From assembly GCF_004359615.1 (NCBI RefSeq), contig NZ_SCWA01000005.1, forward strand, positions 1 through 64,000: 64,000 nt of DNA, read 5' to 3'. Within the stretch, counting starts at the first letter, position 1; every line of letters begins with the position of its first letter. This document shows, in pieces, positions 27,178-36,579 of this stretch. Both the position numbers and the translations under genes were made by a program. The notes beneath the pieces were generated by a model. The model made no database searches. It saw nothing but the letters and a program-made list of their open reading frames with translations, and was not told the origin of the DNA. This DNA comes from Macrococcus brunensis (lineage in GTDB: Bacteria > Bacillota > Bacilli > Staphylococcales > Staphylococcaceae).

Positions 27178-27719
27178 GTAACTTTATTAAGGATTGAAGT
27201 GTATACACCTTTCCAGAATGCAGGAGTTGAAAGGAAAGCGTCATGAGCCAGTTTATGCTTCGCTTTGCTTTTTTCTTCAAAAGTCGGATCATCTTTAGCC
27301 GGCAGGTCTTTTCGTGAATCTGTGATAAAAGCCTGAACTTCTTCTGCACGTGGACCCCAGACTGCAACTTCATCAAAATTTTCATCAATGAAGACATAGA
27401 TTGGAATAGAACGTGAAGTTCCATTCGTTAAATACTGGTCAATGAGATCTAGGTTGCTGTCTCGCAGTGCAAATCTGACTTCCATATTCGCCTGTTCAGC
27501 GATTCGAAGTAGGATAGCATTGTTCATCATGGCGTCACCGCACCAGTCTTCACTGATGGCAAGCACTCGTAAATGTCTATCTTTCAGGTCGTTCAAACGA
27601 TCATCCTCAGGTGCATCAAATTGCTCGTAAATCTGCTGCATCTCTTCTTTATTGACTTTCATCTGTGCTTTATAGTCTTCGACGGATAGTGCATTTTCAA
27701 AGTATTCTTTTAATGACAT
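27171..27719 (-). CDS. Thioredoxin-fold family protein
   Basis: This 182-residue protein has the thioredoxin-like core LAISEDWCGDA at about 54-63. The motif is WCGD, with only one cysteine (C60), so it cannot form the usual CxxC disulfide. A cis-Pro region, RSIPIYVFIDENF, is present. Similar proteins are common in staphylococci and bacilli; their role is unclear. GGAGGAT precedes the ATG at 27717-27719. Confidence 0.8.
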   Translation of the reverse strand: MSLKEYFENALSVEDYKAQMKVNKEEMQQIYEQFDAPEDDRLNDLKDRHLRVLAISEDWCGDAMMNNAILLRIAEQANMEVRFALRDSNLDLIDQYLTNGTSRSIPIYVFIDENFDEVAVWGPRAEEVQAFITDSRKDLPAKDDPTFEEKSKAKHKLAHDAFLSTPAFWKGVYTSILNKVTK

Positions 27720-27838
27720 ATTGATTCATCCTCCTTTTTTATCAGTATATCAAAAACTAGACACATCCTTCAGCTAAAGACTACCTAAACATTTCGGTTT
27801 CCGATATAATTATATTATTGAGACAAAGGAGGATGTTT

Positions 27839-29068
27839 ATGGATTACATTGAAAAATTAAAGAAATATGCTGAACTGGTTGTGAAAGTGGGGCTCAATGT
27901 TCAAAAAGGACAGAAAGTCTCCATTAGTGCAGATATTGACGCGATTGATTTTGTAAGAGCAGTGACGAAAGCGGCTTATGAAGTAGGGGCAGTAGAAGTC
28001 ATCCAGGATTTAACCGACGGGCCTTCTACACAGATGAAGTACGAATATGCACCGATAGAAACATTCAAAAAGACTTATGAATATCAGAAACAACGAATTG
28101 ATACACATCTCGAAGAACGCGTTGCACATCTGCGTATTTATTCTCAGACACCAGAACTCTTAAAGAATGCAGATCCTGAAAAAATCGCAGCTAACGCGAC
28201 AGCACTCGGTGAACTGAATAAAGATTTTGCACGTGCGGTCGGTCGCTTTGACTTCTCATGGTGTATTGTGGCATTCCCGAACGTAGCCTGGGCAGAGCTT
28301 GTGTTCCCGGATTTAAAAGGAGAAGAAGCAAGAACGAAACTCCTTGATGCGATGATCGCGGCAGTGAGAGCAGATCAGGCAGACCCTGTACTTGCATGGG
28401 AAGAACACAATCGTAACTTAAACGCACGAGCACGTCTATTGACTGAAAAAGGATTCGATCGTCTGCATTACAAATCAGAACGAACAGATGTTGAGATTGG
28501 ACTGAATCAGCATCATATCTGGATGGGCGCAAGCGCCGTCAATGCAGAAGGTGTTGAGATACAAGTCAATATGCCGACAGAAGAAGTGTTCACGTCGCCC
28601 GACTTCAGACGCGTCAATGGCATAATCGGTAATACACGGCCTTTAAGCTATAACAGTGCCATCATCGATGATTTCAAGCTGACGTTCAAAGACGGTTCTG
28701 TTACTGATTTTGAAGCAGGAGTGGGCTACGATGTACTGAAGAATATGCTTGAGACAGATGCAGGCGCGAGACGTCTCGGAGAAATCGCATTAGTGCCGGA
28801 TGATTCACCTATTTCAAATTCAGGTATCCTCTACTACAACACGTTATTTGATGAGAATGCATCTTGCCACGTCGCGCTTGGACGTTCATTCCCCGGTGCG
28901 CTTAAAGAAGGCAAGGCGTTATCAAAAGAGGATTTAGAAGCACACGGTCTTAACCAGTCACTCATTCATGTTGACTTCATGATAGGTGGACCTGATCTCT
29001 CTATCGAAGGCATTCACAAGGATGGCACAAAAGAGTTCATATTTAAGGACGGCAACTGGGTCATTTAA
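27839..29068 (+). CDS. Aminopeptidase, peptidase M29 family
   Basis: The 409-residue metal-dependent aminopeptidase of the M29 (AmpS/PepS/aminopeptidase II) family begins YIEKLKKYAELVVKVGLNVQKGQ, as in AmpS. It has the metal-binding regions FTSPDFRRVNG, ALVPDDSPIS and a late HVDFMIGG. It removes N-terminal residues from peptides in the cytosol. The start is ATG 27839, 6 bases after AAAGGAGG; longer starts overlap that site. A TATAAT lies at about 27804. Confidence 0.9.
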   Translation: MDYIEKLKKYAELVVKVGLNVQKGQKVSISADIDAIDFVRAVTKAAYEVGAVEVIQDLTDGPSTQMKYEYAPIETFKKTYEYQKQRIDTHLEERVAHLRIYSQTPELLKNADPEKIAANATALGELNKDFARAVGRFDFSWCIVAFPNVAWAELVFPDLKGEEARTKLLDAMIAAVRADQADPVLAWEEHNRNLNARARLLTEKGFDRLHYKSERTDVEIGLNQHHIWMGASAVNAEGVEIQVNMPTEEVFTSPDFRRVNGIIGNTRPLSYNSAIIDDFKLTFKDGSVTDFEAGVGYDVLKNMLETDAGARRLGEIALVPDDSPISNSGILYYNTLFDENASCHVALGRSFPGALKEGKALSKEDLEAHGLNQSLIHVDFMIGGPDLSIEGIHKDGTKEFIFKDGNWVI

Positions 29069-29101
29069 TGATAGAATGAAAAGAAAAAAGAGGTGTTTGT
29101 G

Positions 29102-29521
29102 ATGACAGGACCATCACTTAAACAATTAATGGCACATCGCCAAATTCATGATACTGGACTCGCTTTAGCCGTGGAAATGACAGATGATCTCGTCATGATG
29201 CTGAGAGATAATGATGAAAAGCAGATTGTGACGCAAGTCGTCCAGCTAGTGGAGTTCTGGGAATCTCGCGTCATCAGCCATGCAGATGCTGAAGAAGAGG
29301 AGAACGGCTTTTACAGTGAAATGGCAGCTAAGTCAGAAGAATTAAGTGAAAAAGTCATCATGCTGAAAAGAGATCATCAGCTCCTGCGTGATCTTGTCAC
29401 TAAGATCAAAAGCCAGATGGAAGACGAAGGGTTCAGCACGCAGATTATTGACTATTTCAGAACACTGATTATTCTCAACGAGATGCACTCAAGAGACGAA
29501 GAAAAGTATTTACTGCAATAA
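29102..29521 (+). CDS. Hemerythrin-like HHE-domain protein
   Basis: A 139-residue helical protein with conserved His and acidic residues in order: HRQIHDTG, VISHADAEEEE, KRDHQLL, EMHSRDEEKYL. This spacing resembles hemerythrin/HHE four-helix metal sites, but the motifs are not canonical, so the metal is uncertain. AAGAGGTG lies before ATG 29102. It is 33 bases after the aminopeptidase gene. Confidence 0.6.
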   Translation: MTGPSLKQLMAHRQIHDTGLALAVEMTDDLVMMLRDNDEKQIVTQVVQLVEFWESRVISHADAEEEENGFYSEMAAKSEELSEKVIMLKRDHQLLRDLVTKIKSQMEDEGFSTQIIDYFRTLIILNEMHSRDEEKYLLQ

Positions 29522-29546
29522 AAAAAGCGCCTAGGCGCTTTTTTTA
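29521..29546. terminator. Perfect palindromic terminator
   Basis: AAAAAAGCGC-CTAG-GCGCTTTTTT lies directly between two convergent stop codons. Confidence 0.9.
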
Positions 29547-30242
29547 TTTGTCTTCAGTAACTGCTCCGCTGAACGGATCGACATTATATTCATGTTCTGT
29601 CGTGCCATCCAGTAAAGTCGCTTTAAAGACAGGTATATTATCTTCTGTATCCAATGACCATTCTTTTACTTTAGCGTTGTTTCCTACTTTATCTTTAACT
29701 TTTTTAATGAGATCATCATAGTTCATCGCTTTATCTAAATTAATGGCAGTGTCTTTCTCATTGTCTTCCTCAGTGCTGATCAGCTTACGGCTATCCATGC
29801 CGTACGTATATTCCACATGTTTGTTACCTTCGTTCTGACCAATCTTATAAACCCATTCATTGTTCTCTTTTTCAAACTTGATATCTGTGATTTCGCCTTT
29901 TTTCTTCTGAGATTCAATCACTTTAATGATATCATCTGGTGTTGACTTGATGTCATCAATAGCTAAAGCCTGCTCGCTATTAGTAGCAGTGCTTGACGAG
30001 GTCTGATCTTCATCATCTTTCTCCGCGTCGTTAGAATCATCCATATCATTATCATCTGAGTCTTTCGTCACGTTAGCATCTTCATTGCTTTTCACATCTG
30101 ATGATTTATTTGTTTCACCAGAATTGACTTCTGACTGAGCGTTATCGTCCGGGCTTGTCTGTTTGTCATTACTGTTATCAGCGTCACATGCAGCAAGTGC
30201 CAGACCAGCGGAAAGAATGAGTCCTAATGCTTTGAATTTCAT
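29544..30242 (-). CDS. PepSY-domain lipoprotein
   Basis: The 232-residue exported protein has a lipoprotein signal, MKFKALGLILSAGLALAAC, with lipobox LAAC (Cys 19). A disordered linker of about 70 residues rich in Asp, Ser and Asn follows, then two PepSY-type repeats (about 95-155 and 165-230; DDIIKVIESQKKKGEITDIKF and YDDLIKKVKDKV). PepSY domains often bind or inhibit proteases. GGAGG precedes the ATG. The acidic linker likely spans the cell wall. Confidence 0.85.
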   Translation of the reverse strand: MKFKALGLILSAGLALAACDADNSNDKQTSPDDNAQSEVNSGETNKSSDVKSNEDANVTKDSDDNDMDDSNDAEKDDEDQTSSSTATNSEQALAIDDIKSTPDDIIKVIESQKKKGEITDIKFEKENNEWVYKIGQNEGNKHVEYTYGMDSRKLISTEEDNEKDTAINLDKAMNYDDLIKKVKDKVGNNAKVKEWSLDTEDNIPVFKATLLDGTTEHEYNVDPFSGAVTEDK

Positions 30243-30296
30243 AGAAACAACCTCCAGTTACATATTTATTACTTATTTAACCTAAATTGGAAGCTT

Positions 30297-30950
30297 TTAA
30301 ACTTCTGTTCCTAAGAAATATGATTTTAAAGATGCTACATCTGATATAAGTGCAACTGAAGGATAAGACGAAAGTTCTTCTAATGAGCCATAACCATATA
30401 AAACACCTATTGCGTCCATCTGATTAAGCTCTGCGCCGGTTAAATCGTGTTTGCGATCACCGATCATGACACATTTTTCTTGATGCAGTTCAAACTCTTC
30501 AATCACATATTGAATAACCTCTGCTTTATGGTTGCGTGTCCCATCGAGTTCGCTGCCTGCTATCCCGTCAAAGTATTGACTTAAATCAAAATGATCCAGA
30601 ATAATTTGAGCATAATCAATCGGTTTACTCGTTGCCACATAGAGATGATAGCCATTTTCTTTCAGGCTATTAAGGAAATCTTCTATTCCTGGATAAACTG
30701 CATTTTCATAGAGCCCTCGATCTGCAAAGTACTCACGATAGAACTTTAATGCTCGCACATTATCATCACCGGACAGGCCGTAATCTTTTTCAAAACTGTC
30801 TTTAAGAGGGGGCCCGATGAAGTGAACTAATTCGTCATGGTCAGGCGCTGTAATCTTCATCTTATTAAGGGCATGAACGATAGAGTTCGTGATGCCTTCC
30901 TTTGGATCTGTAAGAGTGCCGTCCAAGTCAAATAAGAGATGGTTGTACAT
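30297..30950 (-). CDS. HAD-superfamily phosphatase, phosphoglycolate phosphatase-like
   Basis: This 217-residue haloacid dehalogenase-type hydrolase has the nucleophile motif FDLDGTLTD (D8, D10), ATSKP (motif II) and MIGDRKHDLTGA (motif IV). The cap is of the C1 helical type, as in PGP/Gph enzymes. Substrate unknown. Its ATG overlaps the stop of the OYE gene by one base, so they are co-translated. Confidence 0.85.
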   Translation of the reverse strand: MYNHLLFDLDGTLTDPKEGITNSIVHALNKMKITAPDHDELVHFIGPPLKDSFEKDYGLSGDDNVRALKFYREYFADRGLYENAVYPGIEDFLNSLKENGYHLYVATSKPIDYAQIILDHFDLSQYFDGIAGSELDGTRNHKAEVIQYVIEEFELHQEKCVMIGDRKHDLTGAELNQMDAIGVLYGYGSLEELSSYPSVALISDVASLKSYFLGTEV

Positions 30951-31990
30951 TAACGAATGCCTCGTTCATACTGTTTCGGTACTTCAACGTCATCTCTTAA
31001 TGCTTTGACAGCATGAATAGCCCAGTAGGGATCATTCAGCATGCCTCGACCGACAGCGACTAAGTCTGCACTGTTATCCTGAAGCGTCATTTCAGCAACA
31101 GCAGGTTCGTCCAGTATACCGACTGCGATGACAGGCACATCCAGCTCTTCTTTGAAACGACGGGCGAAACTGACCTGGTATCCTGGGTAGTTGCCAGGTT
31201 TATCCTGCCCTGGAGGGGCTTCACCACCTGTTGAGATGTCAAAGATATCAACGCCTGCTTCTTTATAGCGGCGTCCCATTTCAAGTGCATGGTCAATACC
31301 ATAGCCGCCGTCCATATATTCGCGAGCTGAAATACGGAAAAGGAGAGGCATATCATCTGGAATAACAGCTTTAACTGCTTTGATGACTTCTACGCCGAAT
31401 AAAGCTAAATCCTGCCCATACTTATCATCTCTTTTATTGATACCTGGTGAATGGAACTGATGAATCAAGTAACCATGAGCACCGTGAATTTCGATTGTAT
31501 CAAAACCGGCTTCGACTGCGCGGCGTGCTGTTTCCTGATATTTGATGATCATTTCTTCTGCTTCTTCTGTCGAAAGCGCACGTGGATGGCGGACAGGGCC
31601 GAATTTTGTTGGCTCTTCTACTGGTGTCTCTGAAGCACTGACCGGCGTTTCGATATGCGTCGCTTTACGGCCGGCGTGAGCAATCTGTATGGCGGCTTTG
31701 CTGCCATTGTCATGGATGCCATCGACTAATCGTTTGTAGGCAGGAATCTGCGCGTCATCCCATAAGCCGAGACAGTTAGCGGAAATACGTCCATTAGGTT
31801 CAACATTGGTCATTTCAACGATAATAAGCCCGGTACCTCCTACAGCACGAGAAGCATAATGAACATAGTGCCAGTCCGTTGGCGTGCCGTCTTCTTTAGT
31901 AACGGAATACTGACACATCGGTGGCATGACAATGCGGTTCTTCAGTTCAAGATTCTTAAATGAATAAGGTGTATTTAAAATAGTTTTCAT
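30950..31990 (-). CDS. namA: NADPH dehydrogenase, Old Yellow Enzyme family (YqjM type)
   Basis: The 346-residue FMN-dependent ene-reductase shows the YqjM-type features: PPMCQYS with the redox-sensing Cys near residue 26, EIHGAHGYLIHQF with the substrate-binding His pair, and the FMN-phosphate region VAVGRGML. Such enzymes reduce activated C=C bonds and nitro compounds and respond to oxidative and electrophile stress. The start is ATG 31988-31990, about 9 bases after AAGGAG; an ATG three codons earlier touches the ribosome site. Confidence 0.9.
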   Translation of the reverse strand: MKTILNTPYSFKNLELKNRIVMPPMCQYSVTKEDGTPTDWHYVHYASRAVGGTGLIIVEMTNVEPNGRISANCLGLWDDAQIPAYKRLVDGIHDNGSKAAIQIAHAGRKATHIETPVSASETPVEEPTKFGPVRHPRALSTEEAEEMIIKYQETARRAVEAGFDTIEIHGAHGYLIHQFHSPGINKRDDKYGQDLALFGVEVIKAVKAVIPDDMPLLFRISAREYMDGGYGIDHALEMGRRYKEAGVDIFDISTGGEAPPGQDKPGNYPGYQVSFARRFKEELDVPVIAVGILDEPAVAEMTLQDNSADLVAVGRGMLNDPYWAIHAVKALRDDVEVPKQYERGIR

Positions 31991-32143
31991 GATTGTCATC
32001 TCCTTATGTCCATTATAAAGGAGAGTAAACAGTGAAGATAATAATAAGCATTTATTTACAAATACTTTCAGTTTTGATATACTATAAATAGAACAGATAT
32101 ATTTTTTTGATTAAAGTATTGTTATATATTATGTAGAACAGAG

Positions 32144-32521
32144 GTGAGAACGATTTATATTGAAATTAATGATCAGTCCGAAATTCCGATTTACCTGCAG
32201 CTTGCCAATCAGATTATTCAGGCGATTGCGACGGGTGATGCTTTGCCGTATGAGTCACTTCCTTCAGGACGGGCATTAGCCGGTGATCTCGGTATTAACA
32301 TGCATACTGTGAATAAGGCTTATCATTATCTGGAAGATAAGCGGTTTATTCAGGTATTACCGAAATCTGGAGCTATCATTCATCCGGAAGCAATCAGAAC
32401 AGCGTCGGATGAAGAAAGAGAAGGAATCAGAGATCGTCTGCAGCCTATTATTGATGAAGCGAAGTGTCTCAAACTGACTGATGAAGAAATCTATCAACTG
32501 ATAAAAGGGGAGAAGAAATGA
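32144..32521 (+). CDS. GntR-type regulator, YtrA subfamily
   Basis: The 125-residue repressor has an N-terminal winged helix (SEIPIYLQLANQIIQAIATGD...LPSGRALAGDLGINMHTVNKAYHYLEDKRFI) and only a short C-terminal tail, as in the YtrA subfamily that controls membrane-protein operons. The start is uncertain: GTG 32144 has a poor ribosome site, while GAGGTGAG at 32141-32148 would serve an ATT codon at 32153. It overlaps the DUF1648 gene (ATGATG across the stop), which it probably controls. Confidence 0.85.
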   Translation: MRTIYIEINDQSEIPIYLQLANQIIQAIATGDALPYESLPSGRALAGDLGINMHTVNKAYHYLEDKRFIQVLPKSGAIIHPEAIRTASDEEREGIRDRLQPIIDEAKCLKLTDEEIYQLIKGEKK

Positions 32522-33621
32522 TGGAAATAATCATATTGAGCCTCATGGTTTTAGCGATTGGATTAATGATGTTATTTTCTGGCCGATGGACTAAAAGAAA
32601 TTTACTCTTTAGTATTTATGTGCCGGACGAGCAGCAGGACCGGTCTGAAGTAAAAGCGATACAATTGAAGTTCAGAAACAGGACCCTTCTAGCCTCGGTG
32701 GTTGCGACCCTCTTAACGGGTTTTATGCTTGCAACACTATCTGATGGCTGGGGGATGGCAGCCTTTATCATTATCATTCATACACTGATTATAGTGGAGC
32801 TCTTCATTTATAGTCAGAGCTACCGGTCACTTAAGCATCTGAAAGAACAGGAAGACTGGATGAAAGGCAAGCAGATGGTCCGTGCAACAGATACAGCTAT
32901 CAGAAATGATGTGCATGTTTTACCGGCTATCGTTTATTTAATTCCGTCGGGTCTTCTCTTACTTGCAACACTTTATACGTTATTTAATTACCCGGAAATA
33001 CCAGAACGAGTTGCCGTACACTGGGGAATGGATAATAAACCTGACCGCTTTGAAGAAAAGAGTCTGATGACAGTCTTTATGCCGGCTGGAATGGGCTTTT
33101 TCACACTTCTTATTATGATGGCTATCTCAAATGCAACAGACATGATGCCACTTAAGCTGAATCCGGCTGCCAGAAAAGCATCTGCTGCGTATGAGGGGAG
33201 AACACGGAAGAATAACAGTTATGTGATTTTTATGAGCAGTATGATTATGGCACTGCTGTTTAGTTTTATTATGGTTCAACAGATCATGATGCCGAATGAG
33301 GATCTGCCAGCTGCTTTTATGCCAGTCGTTCTGATCGGTACTTTCTTACCTGTGATTGCAGGGATGTACCTTCAGTGGAAAGCAGACAAAGACTATCGCC
33401 ACGCAGCAGCTGAAAACGACAAAGCACCTTATCATGATGATTCAAACTATGTATTAGGTCTGTTTTATTACAACAAACAAGATCCGAATGTCTGGGTCCC
33501 TAAAGTCTCACAGTTTGGCATGACCCTCAATATGGCGCGGACAGAAGCGAAAATACTGGCCATTCTTTTTATTCTCGTGATATTAGGGCCCTTGCTCTTA
33601 ATTGAATTTTTAAGCAAGTAA
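32518..33621 (+). CDS. DUF1648-domain membrane protein
   Basis: A 367-residue polytopic membrane protein with about eight hydrophobic segments. The region PERVAVHWGMDNKPDRFEEK is the DUF1648 signature, and the late stretch YVLGLFYYNKQDPNVWVPK resembles DUF5808. Genes of this type sit downstream of YtrA-like GntR regulators in many Firmicutes; function is unknown, with envelope stress suspected. It is coupled to the regulator gene by overlap. Confidence 0.8.
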   Translation: MMEIIILSLMVLAIGLMMLFSGRWTKRNLLFSIYVPDEQQDRSEVKAIQLKFRNRTLLASVVATLLTGFMLATLSDGWGMAAFIIIIHTLIIVELFIYSQSYRSLKHLKEQEDWMKGKQMVRATDTAIRNDVHVLPAIVYLIPSGLLLLATLYTLFNYPEIPERVAVHWGMDNKPDRFEEKSLMTVFMPAGMGFFTLLIMMAISNATDMMPLKLNPAARKASAAYEGRTRKNNSYVIFMSSMIMALLFSFIMVQQIMMPNEDLPAAFMPVVLIGTFLPVIAGMYLQWKADKDYRHAAAENDKAPYHDDSNYVLGLFYYNKQDPNVWVPKVSQFGMTLNMARTEAKILAILFILVILGPLLLIEFLSK

Positions 33622-33694
33622 TCAACCTTCAAATATTAGCAAAATTCTGTTTTTTTACCTATAATGAAGGAAAGTGCAGTAAAGGTGTGAGAAG

Positions 33695-34465
33695 ATGTAC
33701 CAGGTAAAGACGGAAGTCAAAATCATTCCGGACGGCTTTGAAGCCGTCAACGATTTCTTTCACGACCATGTATTTCGCAGCTATATTGAGCTCGGGGCGC
33801 GACTTGTCGGCCGCTGGGTAGATGAAGATTATACTCAGATTACGGAGATATGGGATTTTCAGGATCGTGAACACTATCAGCAGTTCTTTAATCTGAGGAA
33901 AGAAACATCACATTATAAGAATAGTCGCCTGCAGAAAATCGCCAATGACAAATGGATTATCTCGAAGAAGGAAACACATATGATGCCGACAGGCAATTAT
34001 TTCCAGCCGCAGCATAGTGTTTCAGCTAGCGTCTATGTTCAGAATGCTGAGGGTGAGACACTGCTCGTACGTAGTCTGCATCGCAGTGACACACTCGAGA
34101 TGCCGGGCGGCGCTATGGACAAGGAGGAGAGTCTTGTCGATTGTGCAGTCAGAGAAGTAAAAGAAGAGACAGGGCTGGATGTAGAGATTAAGGGGCTTCT
34201 CTGTATCACTCAGAATCTATCAAGTGGCGTCATCAATTTCAGCTTTCACGGCGAAGTCATTGGTGGTGAACTTGCAGATTGTGAGGGTGAGACACAGGAC
34301 GTCGGCTTTTATGACTTATCTGACACACAGCTGCATGTCCATGTCACTTATCCGCATTTTAAGGAACGGATACTTGAATGCAGCAAACTTAATTACTTAC
34401 CATTAGATATGTATCAAGTCAGGCCCTATGACCTGACCCAACGATTAAACGGCGCTCAATCATGA
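33695..34465 (+). CDS. Nudix hydrolase with N-terminal NIPSNAP/ABM-like domain
   Basis: This 256-residue protein has two parts. Residues about 1-100 look like a dimeric alpha-beta barrel domain (YQVKTEVKIIPDGFEAVNDFF...RWVDEDYTQITEIWDFQDREHYQQF), NIPSNAP-like. Residues about 108-240 are a Nudix hydrolase with a complete Nudix box, GX5EX7REVKEETGL, from about 139. Nudix enzymes cleave nucleoside diphosphate derivatives. The combination is unusual for the family. Substrate unknown. The first-domain call is weaker than the Nudix call. Confidence 0.78.
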   Translation: MYQVKTEVKIIPDGFEAVNDFFHDHVFRSYIELGARLVGRWVDEDYTQITEIWDFQDREHYQQFFNLRKETSHYKNSRLQKIANDKWIISKKETHMMPTGNYFQPQHSVSASVYVQNAEGETLLVRSLHRSDTLEMPGGAMDKEESLVDCAVREVKEETGLDVEIKGLLCITQNLSSGVINFSFHGEVIGGELADCEGETQDVGFYDLSDTQLHVHVTYPHFKERILECSKLNYLPLDMYQVRPYDLTQRLNGAQS

Positions 34466-34480
34466 GCGCCGTTTATTTTT
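34447..34480. terminator. Bidirectional terminator
   Basis: AAACGGCGCTCA pairs perfectly with TGAGCGCCGTTT, followed by a T-rich stretch, between convergent genes. It covers the end of the Nudix gene. Confidence 0.9.
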
Positions 34481-35516
34481 ATTCGCTGGCAAAAGTAATG
34501 TCGCTGTCAATCTGTCCGTGGATGGTCTTAATGTCCAGTGCATGACCACTGAGCCATCTGCCGAAATCCAGTTCGACCGGTGACTGATTACCGCCGAGTG
34601 CGAAAAGAGCCTTCAGTTCTTTAGGGAAGTAGCAGCTCGTATGGATTGTGCCGCTCCAGCTTGAGTATTTATCGCTGAAGATGCCGGCCTCTGTATTATT
34701 CATGACGCGAAATGCCTGGTCAGCTGCGAGTGCATCTGTTACTTGTTCAGTCATGGCCTGCATACGCATTTCGGAATCAGTCAGCACACGTCTGTTTTCA
34801 TGTGTCAGTACTTCAAAATGATTGGTACAGTAATGATGGTCACGTACCACTACATCACGCGGCGTAATCTCAATGATTTTTGTTGTACCTGAAGGGTCGA
34901 GAACGATATATGAGAAGCTTGAACGGTGGGGAATTTCCTGCAGGAGATCAACGACATCCTGGACGGTTGCACAAGTCTCCAAAATCAGACGGCCGACCAT
35001 ATAGCAGACGAAGCCGTCGCCAGGTTTTTTACGATGCATAAAATTATAACCCATCGTCAGCCCTTTTTCGTTGATGCCATCCATGCGGCCGGTAATACGG
35101 GACACGGGTGCCATCGTTGCAAGACCACCGTCATTCGGCTGGAAGAATGTAAGCCGGCCATCATAAGTAGCCGGATGATAATCATAGTTACGGACAAGAT
35201 ATGAGTCTGACGTAAAAACAGAACAGCCGCTTTCCTTCGCATAGACCCGGTAATGACCGAAGTTGAGCAAAATCTGTTCAAGACTAAGTTTAAGCCCGTC
35301 CTGAATCCCCATCAGTTCCTCCCAGATTTTCGGGGCAAACTGCTGATAGACCTTTTCCGTTTCAACAGAATCAATATCAAAACGAGGCCGACGAAGCCGC
35401 CACTCGCGCTCGCGATTCTCCATCATTAAAGTCGATTTCAGCCATTCAGCCTGCTCGAGACCGAAATCATAATGACCGCCCCTGAACTCAGTAATCACAC
35501 TTTTGACTTGTTGCAT
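34479..35516 (-). CDS. C45-family autoproteolytic acyltransferase/amidohydrolase
   Basis: The 345-residue Ntn-hydrolase is related to acyl-CoA:6-aminopenicillanate acyltransferase. The likely nucleophile is C98 in KESGCSVF, which would be exposed by cleavage after G97 and leave a pro-segment of 97 residues, close to the position in that family. NYDYHP and MDGINEKGLTMGYNF are further family motifs. Bacterial members hydrolyse or transfer linear amides; the true substrate is unknown. No signal peptide is seen. The ATG is at 35514-35516. Confidence 0.8.
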   Translation of the reverse strand: MQQVKSVITEFRGGHYDFGLEQAEWLKSTLMMENREREWRLRRPRFDIDSVETEKVYQQFAPKIWEELMGIQDGLKLSLEQILLNFGHYRVYAKESGCSVFTSDSYLVRNYDYHPATYDGRLTFFQPNDGGLATMAPVSRITGRMDGINEKGLTMGYNFMHRKKPGDGFVCYMVGRLILETCATVQDVVDLLQEIPHRSSFSYIVLDPSGTTKIIEITPRDVVVRDHHYCTNHFEVLTHENRRVLTDSEMRMQAMTEQVTDALAADQAFRVMNNTEAGIFSDKYSSWSGTIHTSCYFPKELKALFALGGNQSPVELDFGRWLSGHALDIKTIHGQIDSDITFASE

Positions 35517-35597
35517 ATTATCACGCCTTTATCAGTAATAAACATAGTTTACCATACAGACTCATGACAAATAAAATAATCAATATGACTAATATAT

Positions 35598-35626
35598 TTG
35601 TCAAAATGAAAAGTATGTATTACAAT
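35598..35626 (+). promoter_or_regulatory. Promoter of the first XRE cassette
   Basis: TTGTCA (35598-35603), 17 bases, TACAAT (35621-35626): a good sigma-A promoter 33 bp before the regulator start. Confidence 0.7.
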
Positions 35627-35659
35627 ATAGATATAAAAGTTAATGAAAAAGGTGAAGAG

Positions 35660-35863
35660 ATGAAAAATCGCTTGAAAGAACTAAGAGCTCGTGACGGTTA
35701 CAATCAGACTGAACTTGCTAAAAAAGCTGGCGTTTCAAGGCAGACCATTTCACTGATAGAGCGGGATGATTTTATGCCCTCTATACTGACAGCAGTGAGA
35801 ATCGCGAGAATATTTAATGAACCGGTGGAGAATATCTTTATATTTGAGGAGGAAGAATTATGA
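35660..35863 (+). CDS. XRE-family transcriptional regulator (cassette 1)
   Basis: A 67-residue single-domain helix-turn-helix protein: LKELRARDGYNQTELAKKAGVSRQTISLIERDDFMPSILTAVRIARIFN, ending FIFEEEEL. It is the small YyaE/YozG-like type that controls adjacent membrane-protein genes. The start is ATG 35660, after AAAGGTGAAG; an open frame reaching 35564 contains the promoter and is not used. It overlaps the next gene by ATGA. A close relative begins cassette 2 at 38064. Confidence 0.88.
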   Translation: MKNRLKELRARDGYNQTELAKKAGVSRQTISLIERDDFMPSILTAVRIARIFNEPVENIFIFEEEEL

Positions 35864-36561
35864 AAAACACTTGGAAATGGTTTATAATAGGCGGCCTGGC
35901 TGGTGGATTAATAGGAATCCTCGGGAGTTTTGGAATAGATATGGTGAAATATCTGAATGCTTATTATCCGCTGCAGCTTAGATTAGTTGTTTCATCTATT
36001 CTGCTATTGCTGCTTGTGATTTCTTTGATTACTGCATTTAGTTATTATAAGGAAACTAAGAAACTGTTATCCAAGGAGCAGTCGGATGAAGAGAACATCA
36101 GACTGATTGATATTTACAATAAGAGTTCATTATATGCATCACTTGGTCTACCATTAACCCTGCTCTGGTTGACAAGTTCTTTAATGTTTTTCGAATCTTT
36201 TCTCCTTCTGATTACAATAGTTGGATTATTTTTTATTTTCTTCACTACTTATCTTTGCCGGGCATTGATAAAATTGCTGCCTCAAATCTATAATGGCGAC
36301 TATGAATATGACGCTGAACGTAAAGATATGAATCGTATCTGGATTAATTCAATGGATGAGGGGGAGAGACTGATTACCTTACAGAGTTTATTCAATTGTT
36401 ATGCTTCACTCATCTTTATAGCAGTCTTTTCTATGCTGATTCTTTGCGGCTATTCAGTCGTATCGAATAATAGTCAGTTGCCAGGAATTTTTCTGATAGG
36501 AATTATGATTGCTGCTTCATCATTTGTCTACTATCGTACAGCTGCTAAATATAATCGATAA
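35860..36561 (+). CDS. Membrane protein of XRE cassette 1
   Basis: A 233-residue protein with about six hydrophobic segments (about 9-27, 42-64, 87-105, 108-130, 180-200, 205-222) and a central cytosolic stretch rich in acidic residues. Family not recognised. It is coupled to the upstream regulator by ATGA overlap and has GGAGGAAG as ribosome site. Confidence 0.7.
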   Translation: MKNTWKWFIIGGLAGGLIGILGSFGIDMVKYLNAYYPLQLRLVVSSILLLLLVISLITAFSYYKETKKLLSKEQSDEENIRLIDIYNKSSLYASLGLPLTLLWLTSSLMFFESFLLLITIVGLFFIFFTTYLCRALIKLLPQIYNGDYEYDAERKDMNRIWINSMDEGERLITLQSLFNCYASLIFIAVFSMLILCGYSVVSNNSQLPGIFLIGIMIAASSFVYYRTAAKYNR

Positions 36562-36579
36562 TATTAGGAGATGTGATGG

